A stretch of 38,335 nucleotides of DNA, taken from assembly GCA_016932115.1 (NCBI GenBank), contig JAFGDM010000017.1:1-38335 (forward strand). The letters are read 5' to 3'. The notes beneath the pieces were generated by a model. The model was not told the DNA's origin, did no database searches, and worked only from the letters and a program-made list of their open reading frames with translations. This stretch comes from Deltaproteobacteria bacterium (lineage in GTDB: Bacteria; Desulfobacterota; DSM-4660; Desulfatiglandales; HGW-15). Made by a program: the position numbers and the translations under genes. Below, piece by piece: positions 8,605 to 16,508 of this stretch. Within the stretch, counting starts at the first letter, position 1, and each line of letters begins with the position of its first letter.

Positions 8605-10395
8605 TTGGTTGACCACTTCAGGGTGAACCGAAACGACATCTTCTTTATCCTGAAGAACCAGTTGAATTATGGATCGCTCTGTTCTCTTGAACGGTATCAG
8701 GATTTGAAGGAAGAGATGCTTGACATGGTGGTCAACGAGGCCATCACTATGGCCAGGGAACTTGTAGATCCTTTGCAGGAGATCGGCGAGAAATGGGGTG
8801 TCCGCTTTGAAAAAGGGAAGGTTTTTTGCCCGCCGGAGTTCAAAGAAGCCTTTAAGCACTTTGGGGAAAACGGGTGGATCGGCCTTGCAAGGAACACGGC
8901 CTATGGAGGCCAAGGATTTCCCCATATGATGCGCATTGTGGTCAACGATCTGATGTATGGGGCCTGCCAGGCCTTCAACATGGCGCCCAGTCTTACCCAC
9001 GGCGCAGCCCACCTGATAGAGAATTTTGCAGTCGAGAATTTGAAAAAATTGTTTGTTCCCAAAATGTACGGCGGCGAATGGGCAGGAACCATGTGCCTGA
9101 CTGAACCGGACGCAGGCTCGAATCTTGCCAACACCCGAACCACGGCCTATCCGGCAGGAGACCATTACAAGATCAAAGGGTCAAAAATCTTTATTTCGTG
9201 GGGTGACCATGACCTCACCGAAAACATCGTCCATCTGATCCTGGCCCGCATGGAAGGCGCCCCGGAAGGCGTCAAGGGAATCTCTCTCTTTATTGTGCCC
9301 AAGATCAAGGTGAACCCTGATGGGTCGCTTGGCGAACCGAATGATGTGCTGTGTGAAAGAGTAGAAGAAAAACTGGGACTTCACGCCTCTCCGACATGCG
9401 AACTGAACTTCGGCGGGAATAATGGCTGTGTCGGATTTCTGTGCGGACTGGCGAACCGGGGTCTTCCCCACATGTTCCAGATGATGAACGCGGCTCGCAT
9501 CAATACCGCCGTAAGCGGCATGACGCTGGCCGGCACGGCCTATCTGAATGCCCTTGCCTACGCGAAGGCTCGCATTCAGGGTCAGGATGTGGCCGGTAGA
9601 AAGCCCGGATATGTGCCCATTATTGATCATCCCGATGTGCGCCGTATGCTGTTGTGGATGAAAGCCATGGTGGACGGCATGCGGTCCATGATTTATACAG
9701 GTGCTTTCTGGTCTGATCTTGCTTGGGAGCTTCCCGCAGGGAGTGAAGAGAGGACTCACTATCATAATCTTCTGGATTTCATCACCCCGATCATGAAAGC
9801 CTATTGCTCACACATGGGTTTCAGGGTTTGTGAGATCGCGCTGCAGTGTCTTGGGGGCTATGGATACACAAGGGACTACCCCATAGAACAGTACCTGAGG
9901 GATGCCAAGATTATGTCTCTCTACGAAGGGACCAACGGCATCCAGTCCATTGACCTTATGGGGCGTAAGATGAGGGGGAGCAAGGGGGCTCTTTTCAAGG
10001 CGTTCAGGGACGAACTTGAGCGCTTCTGTATAACCCACGAACATCACCCCGAATTGGGGAAGGAAGTAAGCATATTATCCGTGGTCCTGGAGAAGTTAAC
10101 TAAAGTCGCCCTCAAGATGGCGGAAAGAATGAATTCGGATCCTCTTCAATGGGCATCCTATACGTTTCCTGCTCTCATGTGTTTCGGAGATGTCACGATG
10201 TCATGGCGACTTCTGGACCTGGCCATAATCGCTCAGGGGATTACAGACGAAGGCCAGGGAAACCCTTTTCACTCAGGAAAAATCATGCAGGCCTCCTATT
10301 TCGTAGGAACCATGCTGCCGCTGACCTTGGCCCGTCTGGAAACCTGTATGAGGCCGGGGCGCGAGATCATCGAGATGTCGAATCAGGCATTTTAG
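8605..10395 (+). CDS. Long-form acyl-CoA dehydrogenase (C-terminal extension)
   Basis: FAD-dependent alpha,beta-oxidation of an acyl-CoA, 596 residues, about 200 longer than classical short/medium-chain enzymes. It starts at TTG 8605, 7 bases after GAGGAGG (8591-8597). An N-terminal extension (residues 1-40) of the AcylCoA_DH_N type precedes the core; the core shows CLTEPDAGSN, the flavin-binding region and the catalytic base Glu441 in YEGTNGIQ. The last ~130 residues are the extra C-terminal domain seen in enzymes related to DmdC (3-methylmercaptopropionyl-CoA dehydrogenase). Members of this branch act on various short or branched acyl-CoAs, so the substrate is open. It sits between hydroxyacyl-CoA dehydrogenase and thiolase genes in the same direction. 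Confidence 0.92.
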   Translation: MVDHFRVNRNDIFFILKNQLNYGSLCSLERYQDLKEEMLDMVVNEAITMARELVDPLQEIGEKWGVRFEKGKVFCPPEFKEAFKHFGENGWIGLARNTAYGGQGFPHMMRIVVNDLMYGACQAFNMAPSLTHGAAHLIENFAVENLKKLFVPKMYGGEWAGTMCLTEPDAGSNLANTRTTAYPAGDHYKIKGSKIFISWGDHDLTENIVHLILARMEGAPEGVKGISLFIVPKIKVNPDGSLGEPNDVLCERVEEKLGLHASPTCELNFGGNNGCVGFLCGLANRGLPHMFQMMNAARINTAVSGMTLAGTAYLNALAYAKARIQGQDVAGRKPGYVPIIDHPDVRRMLLWMKAMVDGMRSMIYTGAFWSDLAWELPAGSEERTHYHNLLDFITPIMKAYCSHMGFRVCEIALQCLGGYGYTRDYPIEQYLRDAKIMSLYEGTNGIQSIDLMGRKMRGSKGALFKAFRDELERFCITHEHHPELGKEVSILSVVLEKLTKVALKMAERMNSDPLQWASYTFPALMCFGDVTMSWRLLDLAIIAQGITDEGQGNPFHSGKIMQASYFVGTMLPLTLARLETCMRPGREIIEMSNQAF

Positions 10396-10396
10396 G

Positions 10397-11596
10397 GTGA
10401 GAATTTTGGACCAGCCCGTCGTGATTGATGGTGTTAGGACGGCCTTCGGAAAGGCTGGAGAGAAAGGCGTCTTCTGGAAAACGCGAGCCGACGATTTAGC
10501 GGTTGCGGTTGCCAAGGCGCTGATACAAAGAAATCCCAAAATAAAGCCGAACATGATTGAAGACAGCATCTGGGGTGTCACGAATCAGGTCAAAGAGCAG
10601 GGAGGAACCTTGGGCAGGGCGGTTCCAATGCTGGCCGAATGGGGGTGGGAACTCCCAGGCTGTTCCATCGACCGAATGTGCGCCGGTGGTCTTACGGCCA
10701 TCGGCTTTGGTGTGGGGTATATAGCCACAGGGATGGCCGACTGTCTTCTTACCGGAGGGGTTGAACACATGGGTCACTTACCTATGGGATTCATGCGGGA
10801 CCCCCACCCTCGTCTTCAGGAGGTGATGGGAGGGCCGTCTGCCTTCAACATGGGTATGACGGCAGAGAATATCCATGACCGGTTTCCGGAATTTACGAGA
10901 GAAATGGCTGACCGATATGCCCTTTTATCCCAGCAAAAGGCGCATCGTGCCATTCAAGCCGGTAAGATGAAACAAATGATCGTTCCAATTGAAATCGAAG
11001 AGAGTGACGGAAGTCGGGTGGTCATTGAGACGGATCAGCAGCCTAGACCGGACACCAATATGAAATCCCTGAGCGGGCTCAAGCCGGCCTTCAGGGAAAA
11101 CGGACGGGTTACGGCAGGCAATGCCTCAGGACTCAATGACGGGGCAGCCGCGGTTTTTTTGATGAGCGGAAAAAAGGCCGAGGTTTTGGGCTTGGAACCC
11201 AAAATGCGGTGGGTTTCCTCTGCGGTGGCAGCGGTCGATCCTACCATCATGGGAACCGCTCCGGTCCCTGCGACTTTAAAAGCATTGGAAAAGGCCGGAC
11301 TGGCCATGGATGACCTGGATATTATAGAAATGAACGAGGCTTTTGCAGTTCAAGTCCTTTACTGTCTCGACAGACTGGGCCTGGATGCGGATGACCCCAG
11401 GGTCAACATATGGGGAGGTTCCCTGGCGTTCGGCCATCCTCTGGCGGCATCCGGTCCGAGGTTGGTCACTTTCCTGATGAACCTTTTTAAAGAGAACGGG
11501 CACGCGCGGTACGGTCTCACAACCATGTGTGTCGGCCGGGGACAAGGATATGCTATGATCTGGGAAAACATGCAAACCCGGGACTCCGCACCTTAA
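10397..11596 (+). CDS. Acetyl-CoA acyltransferase (thiolase)
   Basis: Thiolytic cleavage of 3-ketoacyl-CoA to acetyl-CoA plus a shortened acyl-CoA, 399 residues. The catalytic residues are present: nucleophilic Cys95 in RMCAGG, NEAFAV (near 314), His347 in FGHPLAASG and Cys378 in CVGRGQG. The start is uncertain between GTG 10397 (1 base after the preceding stop) and TTG 10406, which is better spaced from AGGGTG (10394-10399); both keep the first strand (VVIDGVRTAFG). It closes the beta-oxidation set; no enoyl-CoA hydratase gene is in the window, so that step must be encoded elsewhere. Confidence 0.93.
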   Translation: MRILDQPVVIDGVRTAFGKAGEKGVFWKTRADDLAVAVAKALIQRNPKIKPNMIEDSIWGVTNQVKEQGGTLGRAVPMLAEWGWELPGCSIDRMCAGGLTAIGFGVGYIATGMADCLLTGGVEHMGHLPMGFMRDPHPRLQEVMGGPSAFNMGMTAENIHDRFPEFTREMADRYALLSQQKAHRAIQAGKMKQMIVPIEIEESDGSRVVIETDQQPRPDTNMKSLSGLKPAFRENGRVTAGNASGLNDGAAAVFLMSGKKAEVLGLEPKMRWVSSAVAAVDPTIMGTAPVPATLKALEKAGLAMDDLDIIEMNEAFAVQVLYCLDRLGLDADDPRVNIWGGSLAFGHPLAASGPRLVTFLMNLFKENGHARYGLTTMCVGRGQGYAMIWENMQTRDSAP

Positions 11597-11924
11597 ATCA
11601 GCACTCTATTCAGCTTTCAGTCATATCCAAAGACTACCCTTCAATCTCGATCTCCAGCCGGTTTAAGCATTGACGTGTGGAATTGTTGGTCGTATAAAGA
11701 GCGGCGTGCAAGGCAGAAAAAAGCTGTTTTGCATGCGTTGGGGACATTGGGTCTCCAGGTTACAGAGCAAATGATCGGCGATTTTCATGGATACGAACTT
11801 CGGCGTTCTGATCTAGTTGTTGATCGGATTGTTCAGAATCATTTTCCTTATGTTGAGTCTTGTCGGCTGTATCGCCCAGCTCATCACGGGATAAAGAAAA
11901 AAGGATAGAGGAGGAGTCAAAGAC
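11597..11924. other. Intergenic stretch with promoter and long leader of oadGB
   Basis: These 328 bases carry the promoter at 11670-11698 and, after its likely start site near 11705, a leader of about 220 bases before the OadG-like gene. A 77-codon open frame (11675-11908) crosses the stretch, but its GTG start lies inside the promoter and its product resembles nothing I know, so I do not call it. No rho-independent terminator with a U-run follows the thiolase gene. Confidence 0.5.
11670..11698 (+). promoter_or_regulatory. Sigma-70-type promoter for oadGB
   Basis: TTGACG (11670-11675), a spacer of exactly 17 bases and TATAAA (11693-11698): one mismatch to consensus in each hexamer. It points towards the OadG/OadB genes 220 bases downstream and would separate them from the beta-oxidation operon. 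Confidence 0.6.
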
Positions 11925-12056
11925 GTGGATAATTTTACATTTGGAGTCACGATGATGGTCTGCGGTATGGGTGGAACCATTTTGACCCTTTGGGTCTTAA
12001 GTCTTATCATGAGCCTCTTGGGAAAAGCATTTCCAGAGAAGAAGGAGGAGAAGTAA
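11925..12056 (+). CDS. OadG-like small gamma subunit of a sodium-pump decarboxylase
   Basis: A 43-residue protein beginning at GTG 11925, 7 bases after the GAGGAG site (11911-11916). One membrane helix (about residues 5-30, containing TMMVCGMGGTILTLWVLSLI) is followed by a short charged tail rich in Lys and Glu (FPEKKEEK). This is the build of gamma subunits (OadG/MmdC type), which anchor the carboxyltransferase subunit to the membrane beta subunit, although it is shorter than the usual 80-120 residues. Its stop is 2 bases before the oadB start. The name rests on topology and on the adjacent oadB rather than on a strong motif. Confidence 0.7.
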   Translation: MDNFTFGVTMMVCGMGGTILTLWVLSLIMSLLGKAFPEKKEEK

Positions 12057-12058
12057 AG

Positions 12059-13198
12059 ATGGAACACGCAATTCTGGGAGGCCTGCAGGGTCTTACCAAC
12101 GGCTTTCTAAATCTCGATTGGCGCACCCTTGTCATGCTTTTTCTAGGGTGTGTGCTGCTCTGGCTTGGAATCAAGAAAGGTTGCGAGCCCCTGCTGTTAG
12201 TGCCGATAGGATTCGGGTGCATTCTTGTCAACGTTCCCCTCTCCGAAGTCATGGGTGAAGAGGGATTTCTCCGAACCATTTATAACATGGGGGTTGCCAA
12301 TGAGCTTTTTCCGCTTCTCATTTTCATCGGTATCGGAGCCATGACCGATTTCGGACCTCTCCTGGCAAATCCATCCACTTTTCTCCTCGGAGCTGCCGGG
12401 CAGTTCGGAATCTTTTTTACCCTTGCCTTTGCCCTGGCCTTGGGATTCCCTCAACTGGATGCGGTCGCCATCGGCATCATTGGTGCCTGTGATGGTCCTA
12501 CAGCGATTTATGTGACCGCGAAATACGCGCCACATCTGTTAGGCGCGGTCTCAGTTGCCGCTTACTCATATATGTCTCTGGTTCCGGTGATTCAGCCTCC
12601 TATCATGAAGCTGCTGACCACCGATAGGGAACGAAAAATAATTATGCCGTCCATGACGGGCACGGTCTCCAAAACAACGAAGCTGCTTTTTCCGTTGGTC
12701 ATCACAGTAATCGGCGGGGTGATTGCGCCTCAGGGCTTGCCGCTGCTCGGGACCATCATGCTAGGAAATCTTATGCGGGAATCAGGAGTCGTCGGCAGAC
12801 TCACTAAGGCTTCTGAGAACGAGATAGCCAATGTGGTCACCCTATTCCTGGGCCTTGCCATTGGTGGAACCATGGCAGGTGAAGCCTTCTTAAGAGCCCA
12901 AACTCTTATCATTCTTTGTCTCGGTTTGTTTGCAATCTGTCTTGACACTGTTTGCGGCGTGTGCTTTGGAAAACTAATGAAGATTTTCACCGGAGGGAAA
13001 ATCAATCCTTTGATCGGTGCTGCCGGAATCTCCGCTTTCCCCATGTCTGCCAGGGTGGTACAGAGAGAGGGGCAGAGGTATAATAAGAAGAGCTATCTTC
13101 TCATGCATGCCATGGGAGCCAATGCAGGAGGCCAGGTGGGCTCGGTCATTGCCGCCGCAGTCATGCTCTCGGTCCTCAACGGCATGGGAATCATCTAG
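12059..13198 (+). CDS. oadB: Sodium ion-translocating decarboxylase, beta subunit
   Basis: Polytopic membrane protein, 379 residues, of the OadB/MmdB/GcdB family, which couples decarboxylation of carboxybiotin to sodium export. I choose ATG 12059 because AAGGAGGAG (12042-12050) precedes it and the homologous part begins there; the in-frame TTG at 11990 lies inside the small upstream gene. The family motif IGACDGPTAIYVTAKYAP is present with Asp145, equivalent to the sodium-binding Asp203 of Klebsiella OadB; a second conserved region is at the C-terminus (GANAGGQVGSVIAAAV). The alpha (carboxyltransferase) and biotin-carrier subunits are not in the window, so oxaloacetate, methylmalonyl-CoA and glutaconyl-CoA remain possible substrates. 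In a beta-oxidising or aromatic-degrading anaerobe the two CoA esters are more likely (inference). Confidence 0.93.
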   Translation: MEHAILGGLQGLTNGFLNLDWRTLVMLFLGCVLLWLGIKKGCEPLLLVPIGFGCILVNVPLSEVMGEEGFLRTIYNMGVANELFPLLIFIGIGAMTDFGPLLANPSTFLLGAAGQFGIFFTLAFALALGFPQLDAVAIGIIGACDGPTAIYVTAKYAPHLLGAVSVAAYSYMSLVPVIQPPIMKLLTTDRERKIIMPSMTGTVSKTTKLLFPLVITVIGGVIAPQGLPLLGTIMLGNLMRESGVVGRLTKASENEIANVVTLFLGLAIGGTMAGEAFLRAQTLIILCLGLFAICLDTVCGVCFGKLMKIFTGGKINPLIGAAGISAFPMSARVVQREGQRYNKKSYLLMHAMGANAGGQVGSVIAAAVMLSVLNGMGII

Positions 13199-13265
13199 CA
13201 GGACAGGGATTTCTTTTTTAAAACCGAGAAGAGATGAAATGCCGTATGGTCGAGCGGAGGATTTC

Positions 13266-13808
13266 ATGTCCCATAGCACGATGAGTGTAGGTTATACTCC
13301 CGGATCACTCGGACGAATCGCCGAAATTCACGCTATCTATTACCATGATCATTGGGGATTTGGGCTTTTCTTCGAGGCCAAGGTCGCGACCGATCTTGCG
13401 GAATTCCTCAAGCGATACGACGAGACTCGCGATGGTTTATGGACGGTCTTTGTGGACGGGCGCATCGAAGGATCCATTGCCATCGACGGCATTCATGCGG
13501 AGAGCGAGGGCGCCCATCTTCGTTGGTTCATCGTGTCGGAGGTTTTGCGCGGAAAAGGCCTGGGTAATCAACTTATGGAGACTGCCCTGCGCTTCTGTCG
13601 GAGAAAAGGCTACGAGATGATTTACTTGTGCACCTTTGAGGGTCTTAGCGCGGCAAGACATCTCTACGAGAAGCATGGCTTCGAACTTGTTGAAGAACAT
13701 TGGGGAACGCAATGGGGGACCGATGTCAACGAGCAGCGATTCGAATGTCGAATGACAGCATCTCAAAAGACCCTCGAAGCTTCCCCTGCGCCTTCCGTCC
13801 GAAGATGA
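13266..13808 (+). CDS. GNAT family N-acetyltransferase
   Basis: Predicted acetyl-CoA-dependent acetyltransferase of 180 residues. I choose ATG 13266 because CGGAGG (13255-13260) lies 5 bases before it; ATG 13239 is an alternative adding nine residues, and the open frame further upstream overlaps oadB and is not coding. The N-terminal segment GYTPGSLGRIAEIHAIYYHDHW resembles GNAT domains that in other proteins are fused behind a MarR domain; here it stands alone. The acetyl-CoA loop is LRGKGLGNQLM, and the last strand is seen in RHLYEKHGFELVEEH. It may be read through from oadB (67-base gap). The substrate is unknown. Confidence 0.85.
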   Translation: MSHSTMSVGYTPGSLGRIAEIHAIYYHDHWGFGLFFEAKVATDLAEFLKRYDETRDGLWTVFVDGRIEGSIAIDGIHAESEGAHLRWFIVSEVLRGKGLGNQLMETALRFCRRKGYEMIYLCTFEGLSAARHLYEKHGFELVEEHWGTQWGTDVNEQRFECRMTASQKTLEASPAPSVRR

Positions 13809-13843
13809 TTAAGACTGAAAGAATTGAGATTTGCTCTCCGCTT

Positions 13844-14227
13844 TCAATGATCTGTGAGCATCTGCGGGGTCTGGGGAGCTTTTTTCTTGTCCCACCAGGA
13901 TGTGTTTTGTTCCAGCGGGTCGTAGCATTTCAGCCTCCCTTCCACATAGATAACCGGGGAGAGGCCTAATTCATCACGCCCACAGCGCATAAGACGATCG
14001 AAGGCTAGCATTGCCCCTATGAAAAACCCGTATTTCTCAAGGGCCTCCTTGCTGTAGTCGGAGCAGGATGGATGCATGGGACAGTCACCCGAGCGCACTG
14101 CGGAGCAATGATTTAACGGCCCTTGATAGATATCCATCACAGCCTTGAGGGGGTTGAGGGAGGACTGAGCGCACGATACAAGAAAAAAGGTAAAGAACAG
14201 TGCGGCTATTGTTTTCATCACCAACAT
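13844..14227 (-). CDS. YidD-domain protein with lipoprotein signal
   Basis: 127 residues with two parts. Residues 1-19 look like a lipoprotein signal (hydrophobic stretch ending in lipobox LVSC, Cys19). Residues ~35-105 match the YidD family (membrane protein insertion efficiency factor) with its cysteine pattern, CPMHPSCSDYSKEALEKYG and FDRLMRC. Ordinary YidD is a 70-85 residue cytoplasmic, membrane-associated protein encoded between rnpA and yidC; this one has neither the context nor the topology. If the signal works, the YidD domain faces the periplasm. ATGs at 14227 and 14218 are both possible; neither has a good ribosome-binding site. It follows the Fur-family gene on the same strand (69-base gap). 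Function unknown. Confidence 0.85.
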   Translation of the reverse strand: MLVMKTIAALFFTFFLVSCAQSSLNPLKAVMDIYQGPLNHCSAVRSGDCPMHPSCSDYSKEALEKYGFFIGAMLAFDRLMRCGRDELGLSPVIYVEGRLKCYDPLEQNTSWWDKKKAPQTPQMLTDH

Positions 14228-14296
14228 GGCTTGTTCACAACATGTGAAGCGGTCGAGCTTTTTGGAAAGATAACAGCGCGGCGTGCGGGAATTCCT

Positions 14297-14683
14297 TTAT
14301 CTCTTCGCCGCAACCGCGCGGCAGGAGGAGCAAACGCCGAACAAAAACACCTCATGGCCTTCAGCGAGAAAGCCCGGCGGAGTGGATTGCCTTTTGTCTA
14401 AAGCGCAACCGGGCAGCTCGAAAATGCGGTCGCAGGAACGGCAATGAAAATGGTAATGATGCGCCTTTTCCGCCCTTTCATACAATGTGCCTGCGTAGGG
14501 ATGATGGATCGTCCTGAGCCATCCGCTCTCTACCAAAAGCTTTAAATTGCGGTAGACGGTGGCCTGGTTGAGCGATTCCACCATGCTCCGCCCGATTTCA
14601 AGGATTTCATCGACTTTTAGGGGTCGATTTTTCTTCAGGAATACCCCTTGAATCGCATCTCTTTGGACGGTTTTTCGTTTCAT
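14297..14683 (-). CDS. zur: Fur-family transcriptional regulator, probably Zur
   Basis: 128-residue metal-dependent repressor. An N-terminal winged helix (residues ~1-80, with NQATVYRNLKLLVESGWL as recognition region) is followed by the metal-binding dimerisation domain: HHYHFHCRSC (two His plus CxxC) and a second CxxC in GVCSSC, the structural zinc site. Divergent placement against znuACB, with a 137-base gap carrying two similar dyads, makes zinc sensing more likely than iron or peroxide sensing; the sequence alone does not exclude Fur or PerR. Confidence 0.85.
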   Translation of the reverse strand: MKRKTVQRDAIQGVFLKKNRPLKVDEILEIGRSMVESLNQATVYRNLKLLVESGWLRTIHHPYAGTLYERAEKAHHYHFHCRSCDRIFELPGCALDKRQSTPPGFLAEGHEVFLFGVCSSCRAVAAKR

Positions 14684-14727
14684 GCCCTTTACTTATCTAA
14701 AAGCATAATAGCTTTCCTCTCCAGATC

Positions 14728-14745
14728 TTGCAACTGTTTTCGCAA
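14728..14745. promoter_or_regulatory. Candidate Zur operator 1
   Basis: Dyad TTGC-N10-GCAA with perfect arms, just upstream of the -35 box of the znu promoter. It shares the TGC-N10-GCA pattern with a second dyad whose centre lies exactly 50 bases downstream. Assignment to Zur is inference from position. Confidence 0.45.
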
Positions 14746-14751
14746 TAGCAC

Positions 14752-14779
14752 TTGACTTGATTGTTCAAGACAATATAAT
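14752..14779 (+). promoter_or_regulatory. Sigma-70-type promoter for znuACB
   Basis: TTGACT (14752-14757), 16-base spacer and a perfect TATAAT (14774-14779), with the start site expected near 14786, about 35 bases before znuA. The operator candidates lie directly upstream and overlapping the start, as expected for a repressed promoter. Confidence 0.7.
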
Positions 14780-14794
14780 GCAAATGCAATCGCA
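14779..14794. promoter_or_regulatory. Candidate Zur operator 2
   Basis: TGC-N10-GCA dyad overlapping the last base of the -10 box and the predicted start site, with a central TGCA. It has the same half-site spacing as the dyad at 14728-14745. Binding here would block RNA polymerase. Confidence 0.45.
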
Positions 14795-14820
14795 ATATCA
14801 AGTATTCCCTTGAAGATATC

Positions 14821-15717
14821 ATGATGAAATCTTTCATAAAGAGAATAATATTTTATTCACTTGTAGGGTGCTTAATTTACTTAACGGCATGGGCCGATGA
14901 AAAGGTGCCGGTCTTTGTCAGTATCGTTCCACAGAGGTTTTTTTTGGAACAGATCGGCAAAGAGTTGGTAGATATACAGGTCATGGTGGAACCCGGCGCC
15001 AGCCCGCACTCCTACGAACCAAAGCCCAGCCAGATGGCGGCTGTTTCAAAAGCGCTAGTCTATTTTGCGATAGGCGTAACCTTTGAAAAGGCCTGGCTGA
15101 AAAAAATAAGCGCTTCCAATCCGAGGATGTTGGTTGTCCACACAGACCATGAAATCCGGAAGATTCCTATGGATGTTCGCCATCACAACAGCGATCAAGA
15201 AGATCAGAATGCGGTTAAGCATGAACGGGAGGGGTTGGATCCCCACATTTGGTTATCACCGCCTCTGGTGATGGCGCAAGCGCGCAATATTATGAAAGGC
15301 CTTACGCAGGCGGACCCGATGCACCAATCAATCTACGAGGCAAACTACCAAGCTTTTTTGAAGATGCTTGCAGCTCTGGATGTAGAGTTGAAGGATATTT
15401 TCGCAGGTGAGCAGGGGACTCAATTCATGGTTTTCCACCCGGCCTGGGGATATTTCGCAGAAGCCTATGGGCTCAAACAGGTGCCCATTGAGATCGAAGG
15501 CAAGGGCCCAAAGCCTAGCCGGTTGAAGGGATTGATCGACCATGCCAGGGAGCGCAATATCAAGATTGTCTTTGTGCAACCTCAATTTTCATCCAAGAGC
15601 GCGGAGCAGGTGGCTAAGGAGATTGGGGGCCGGGTTGCATTTGTCGACCCCCTGGCTTTGAATTGGGCCGAAAACCTGCGTGAGGTAGCGAGCAAGTTCA
15701 AGGCGGCTGTCAAGTGA
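14821..15717 (+). CDS. znuA: Zinc ABC transporter substrate-binding protein ZnuA
   Basis: Periplasmic metal-binding protein of the cluster A-I family, 298 residues with an N-terminal signal peptide (hydrophobic core residues 8-23, cleavage near AWA-DEK). The four metal ligands can be placed: His63 (GASPHSYEP), His142 (LDPHIWLSPP), His206 (VFHPAWGY) and Asp276 (VDPLA). A short His/Asp-rich loop (residues 120-140, starting RHHNSDQED) occupies the place of the His-rich loop of zinc-specific members, favouring zinc over manganese. It leads a three-gene operon and ends 10 bases before znuC. Confidence 0.92.
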   Translation: MMKSFIKRIIFYSLVGCLIYLTAWADEKVPVFVSIVPQRFFLEQIGKELVDIQVMVEPGASPHSYEPKPSQMAAVSKALVYFAIGVTFEKAWLKKISASNPRMLVVHTDHEIRKIPMDVRHHNSDQEDQNAVKHEREGLDPHIWLSPPLVMAQARNIMKGLTQADPMHQSIYEANYQAFLKMLAALDVELKDIFAGEQGTQFMVFHPAWGYFAEAYGLKQVPIEIEGKGPKPSRLKGLIDHARERNIKIVFVQPQFSSKSAEQVAKEIGGRVAFVDPLALNWAENLREVASKFKAAVK

Positions 15718-15727
15718 GGGAACCGGG

Positions 15728-16504
15728 ATGAGCCAGCCTGTTGTCGAAATGAGGGGTGTCTTTTTTTCCTATAACGGCTGTGAGGTGCTTCAAGATGTGA
15801 ACTTCGATGTCCATCAAGGGGATTTTATCGCCGTGATCGGCCCCAATGGAGGTGGGAAGACTACCCTGCTCAGATTGATGCTCGGGCTTATTAAGCCGGA
15901 TCGAGGGTCTGTTCGCGTTCTGGGTATGCCCGCACAAAAAGCATCACACCGCATTGGGTATGTTCCCCAGGAGGTTCAGAGCAACCGCAGTTTTCCGATA
16001 ACTTCCCTTGACGTGGTTCTCATGGGTAAGCTTGAACCGGGGAGGCGATTCTCCCGCAGGTCCGGACGGGATCGGGAAGAGGCGATGGAGGCCCTTGAAA
16101 GAATGGATATGGCCGCATTTGCGGGCAGAAGAATTGACGAACTTTCCGGGGGCCAGCGCCAGCGAGTCTATATTGCAAGAGCCATGGTTACAAAACCTGC
16201 ACTACTCCTTTTGGATGAACCCACCTCCAGTATCGACACCAGGGGCCAGGCGGATTTTTTCAGGTTTCTGAAAAACATCAACAACCAGGTAACGATCCTC
16301 TTGGTTAGCCACGATCTACTTGTGATTTCAACTCACGTAAAATCTGTCGCTTGCGTGAACAGGCGTCTTCATCATCATGGTGAGGCGGAAATAACAGGCG
16401 ATATGGTTGAAATGATGTATCCCTGCACTGCGGAAGAAGTTTGCCCCGTGGAACTTCTGGCTCACGGCCTGCCTCATAGGGTTCTTAAGGATCACAGGAG
16501 ATGA
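15728..16504 (+). CDS. znuC: Zinc ABC transporter ATP-binding protein ZnuC
   Basis: ATPase driving the zinc importer, 258 residues. Walker A GPNGGGKTT is at 38-46, the signature LSGGQRQRV at 139-147, Walker B LLLLDEP at 159-165 and the H-loop in LLVSHDL. The C-terminal tail (residues ~205-258) contains His and Cys residues (NRRLHHHGEAE, YPCTAEEVC), common in metal-transport ATPases of this type. The gene ends 4 bases before znuB. Confidence 0.92.
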   Translation: MSQPVVEMRGVFFSYNGCEVLQDVNFDVHQGDFIAVIGPNGGGKTTLLRLMLGLIKPDRGSVRVLGMPAQKASHRIGYVPQEVQSNRSFPITSLDVVLMGKLEPGRRFSRRSGRDREEAMEALERMDMAAFAGRRIDELSGGQRQRVYIARAMVTKPALLLLDEPTSSIDTRGQADFFRFLKNINNQVTILLVSHDLLVISTHVKSVACVNRRLHHHGEAEITGDMVEMMYPCTAEEVCPVELLAHGLPHRVLKDHRR

Positions 16505-16508
16505 GATC

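Noticed and set aside
11675-11908. 77-codon open frame before the OadG-like gene
   Set aside because: Its GTG lies inside a good sigma-70 promoter (11670-11698) so it could not be translated from that transcript, it has no ribosome-binding site, and the product is unrecognisable.
13017-13265. N-terminal extension of the GNAT gene at 13266
   Set aside because: It overlaps the intact 3' end of oadB in another frame and encodes low-complexity Arg/Ser-rich sequence; a Shine-Dalgarno sequence supports the later start.
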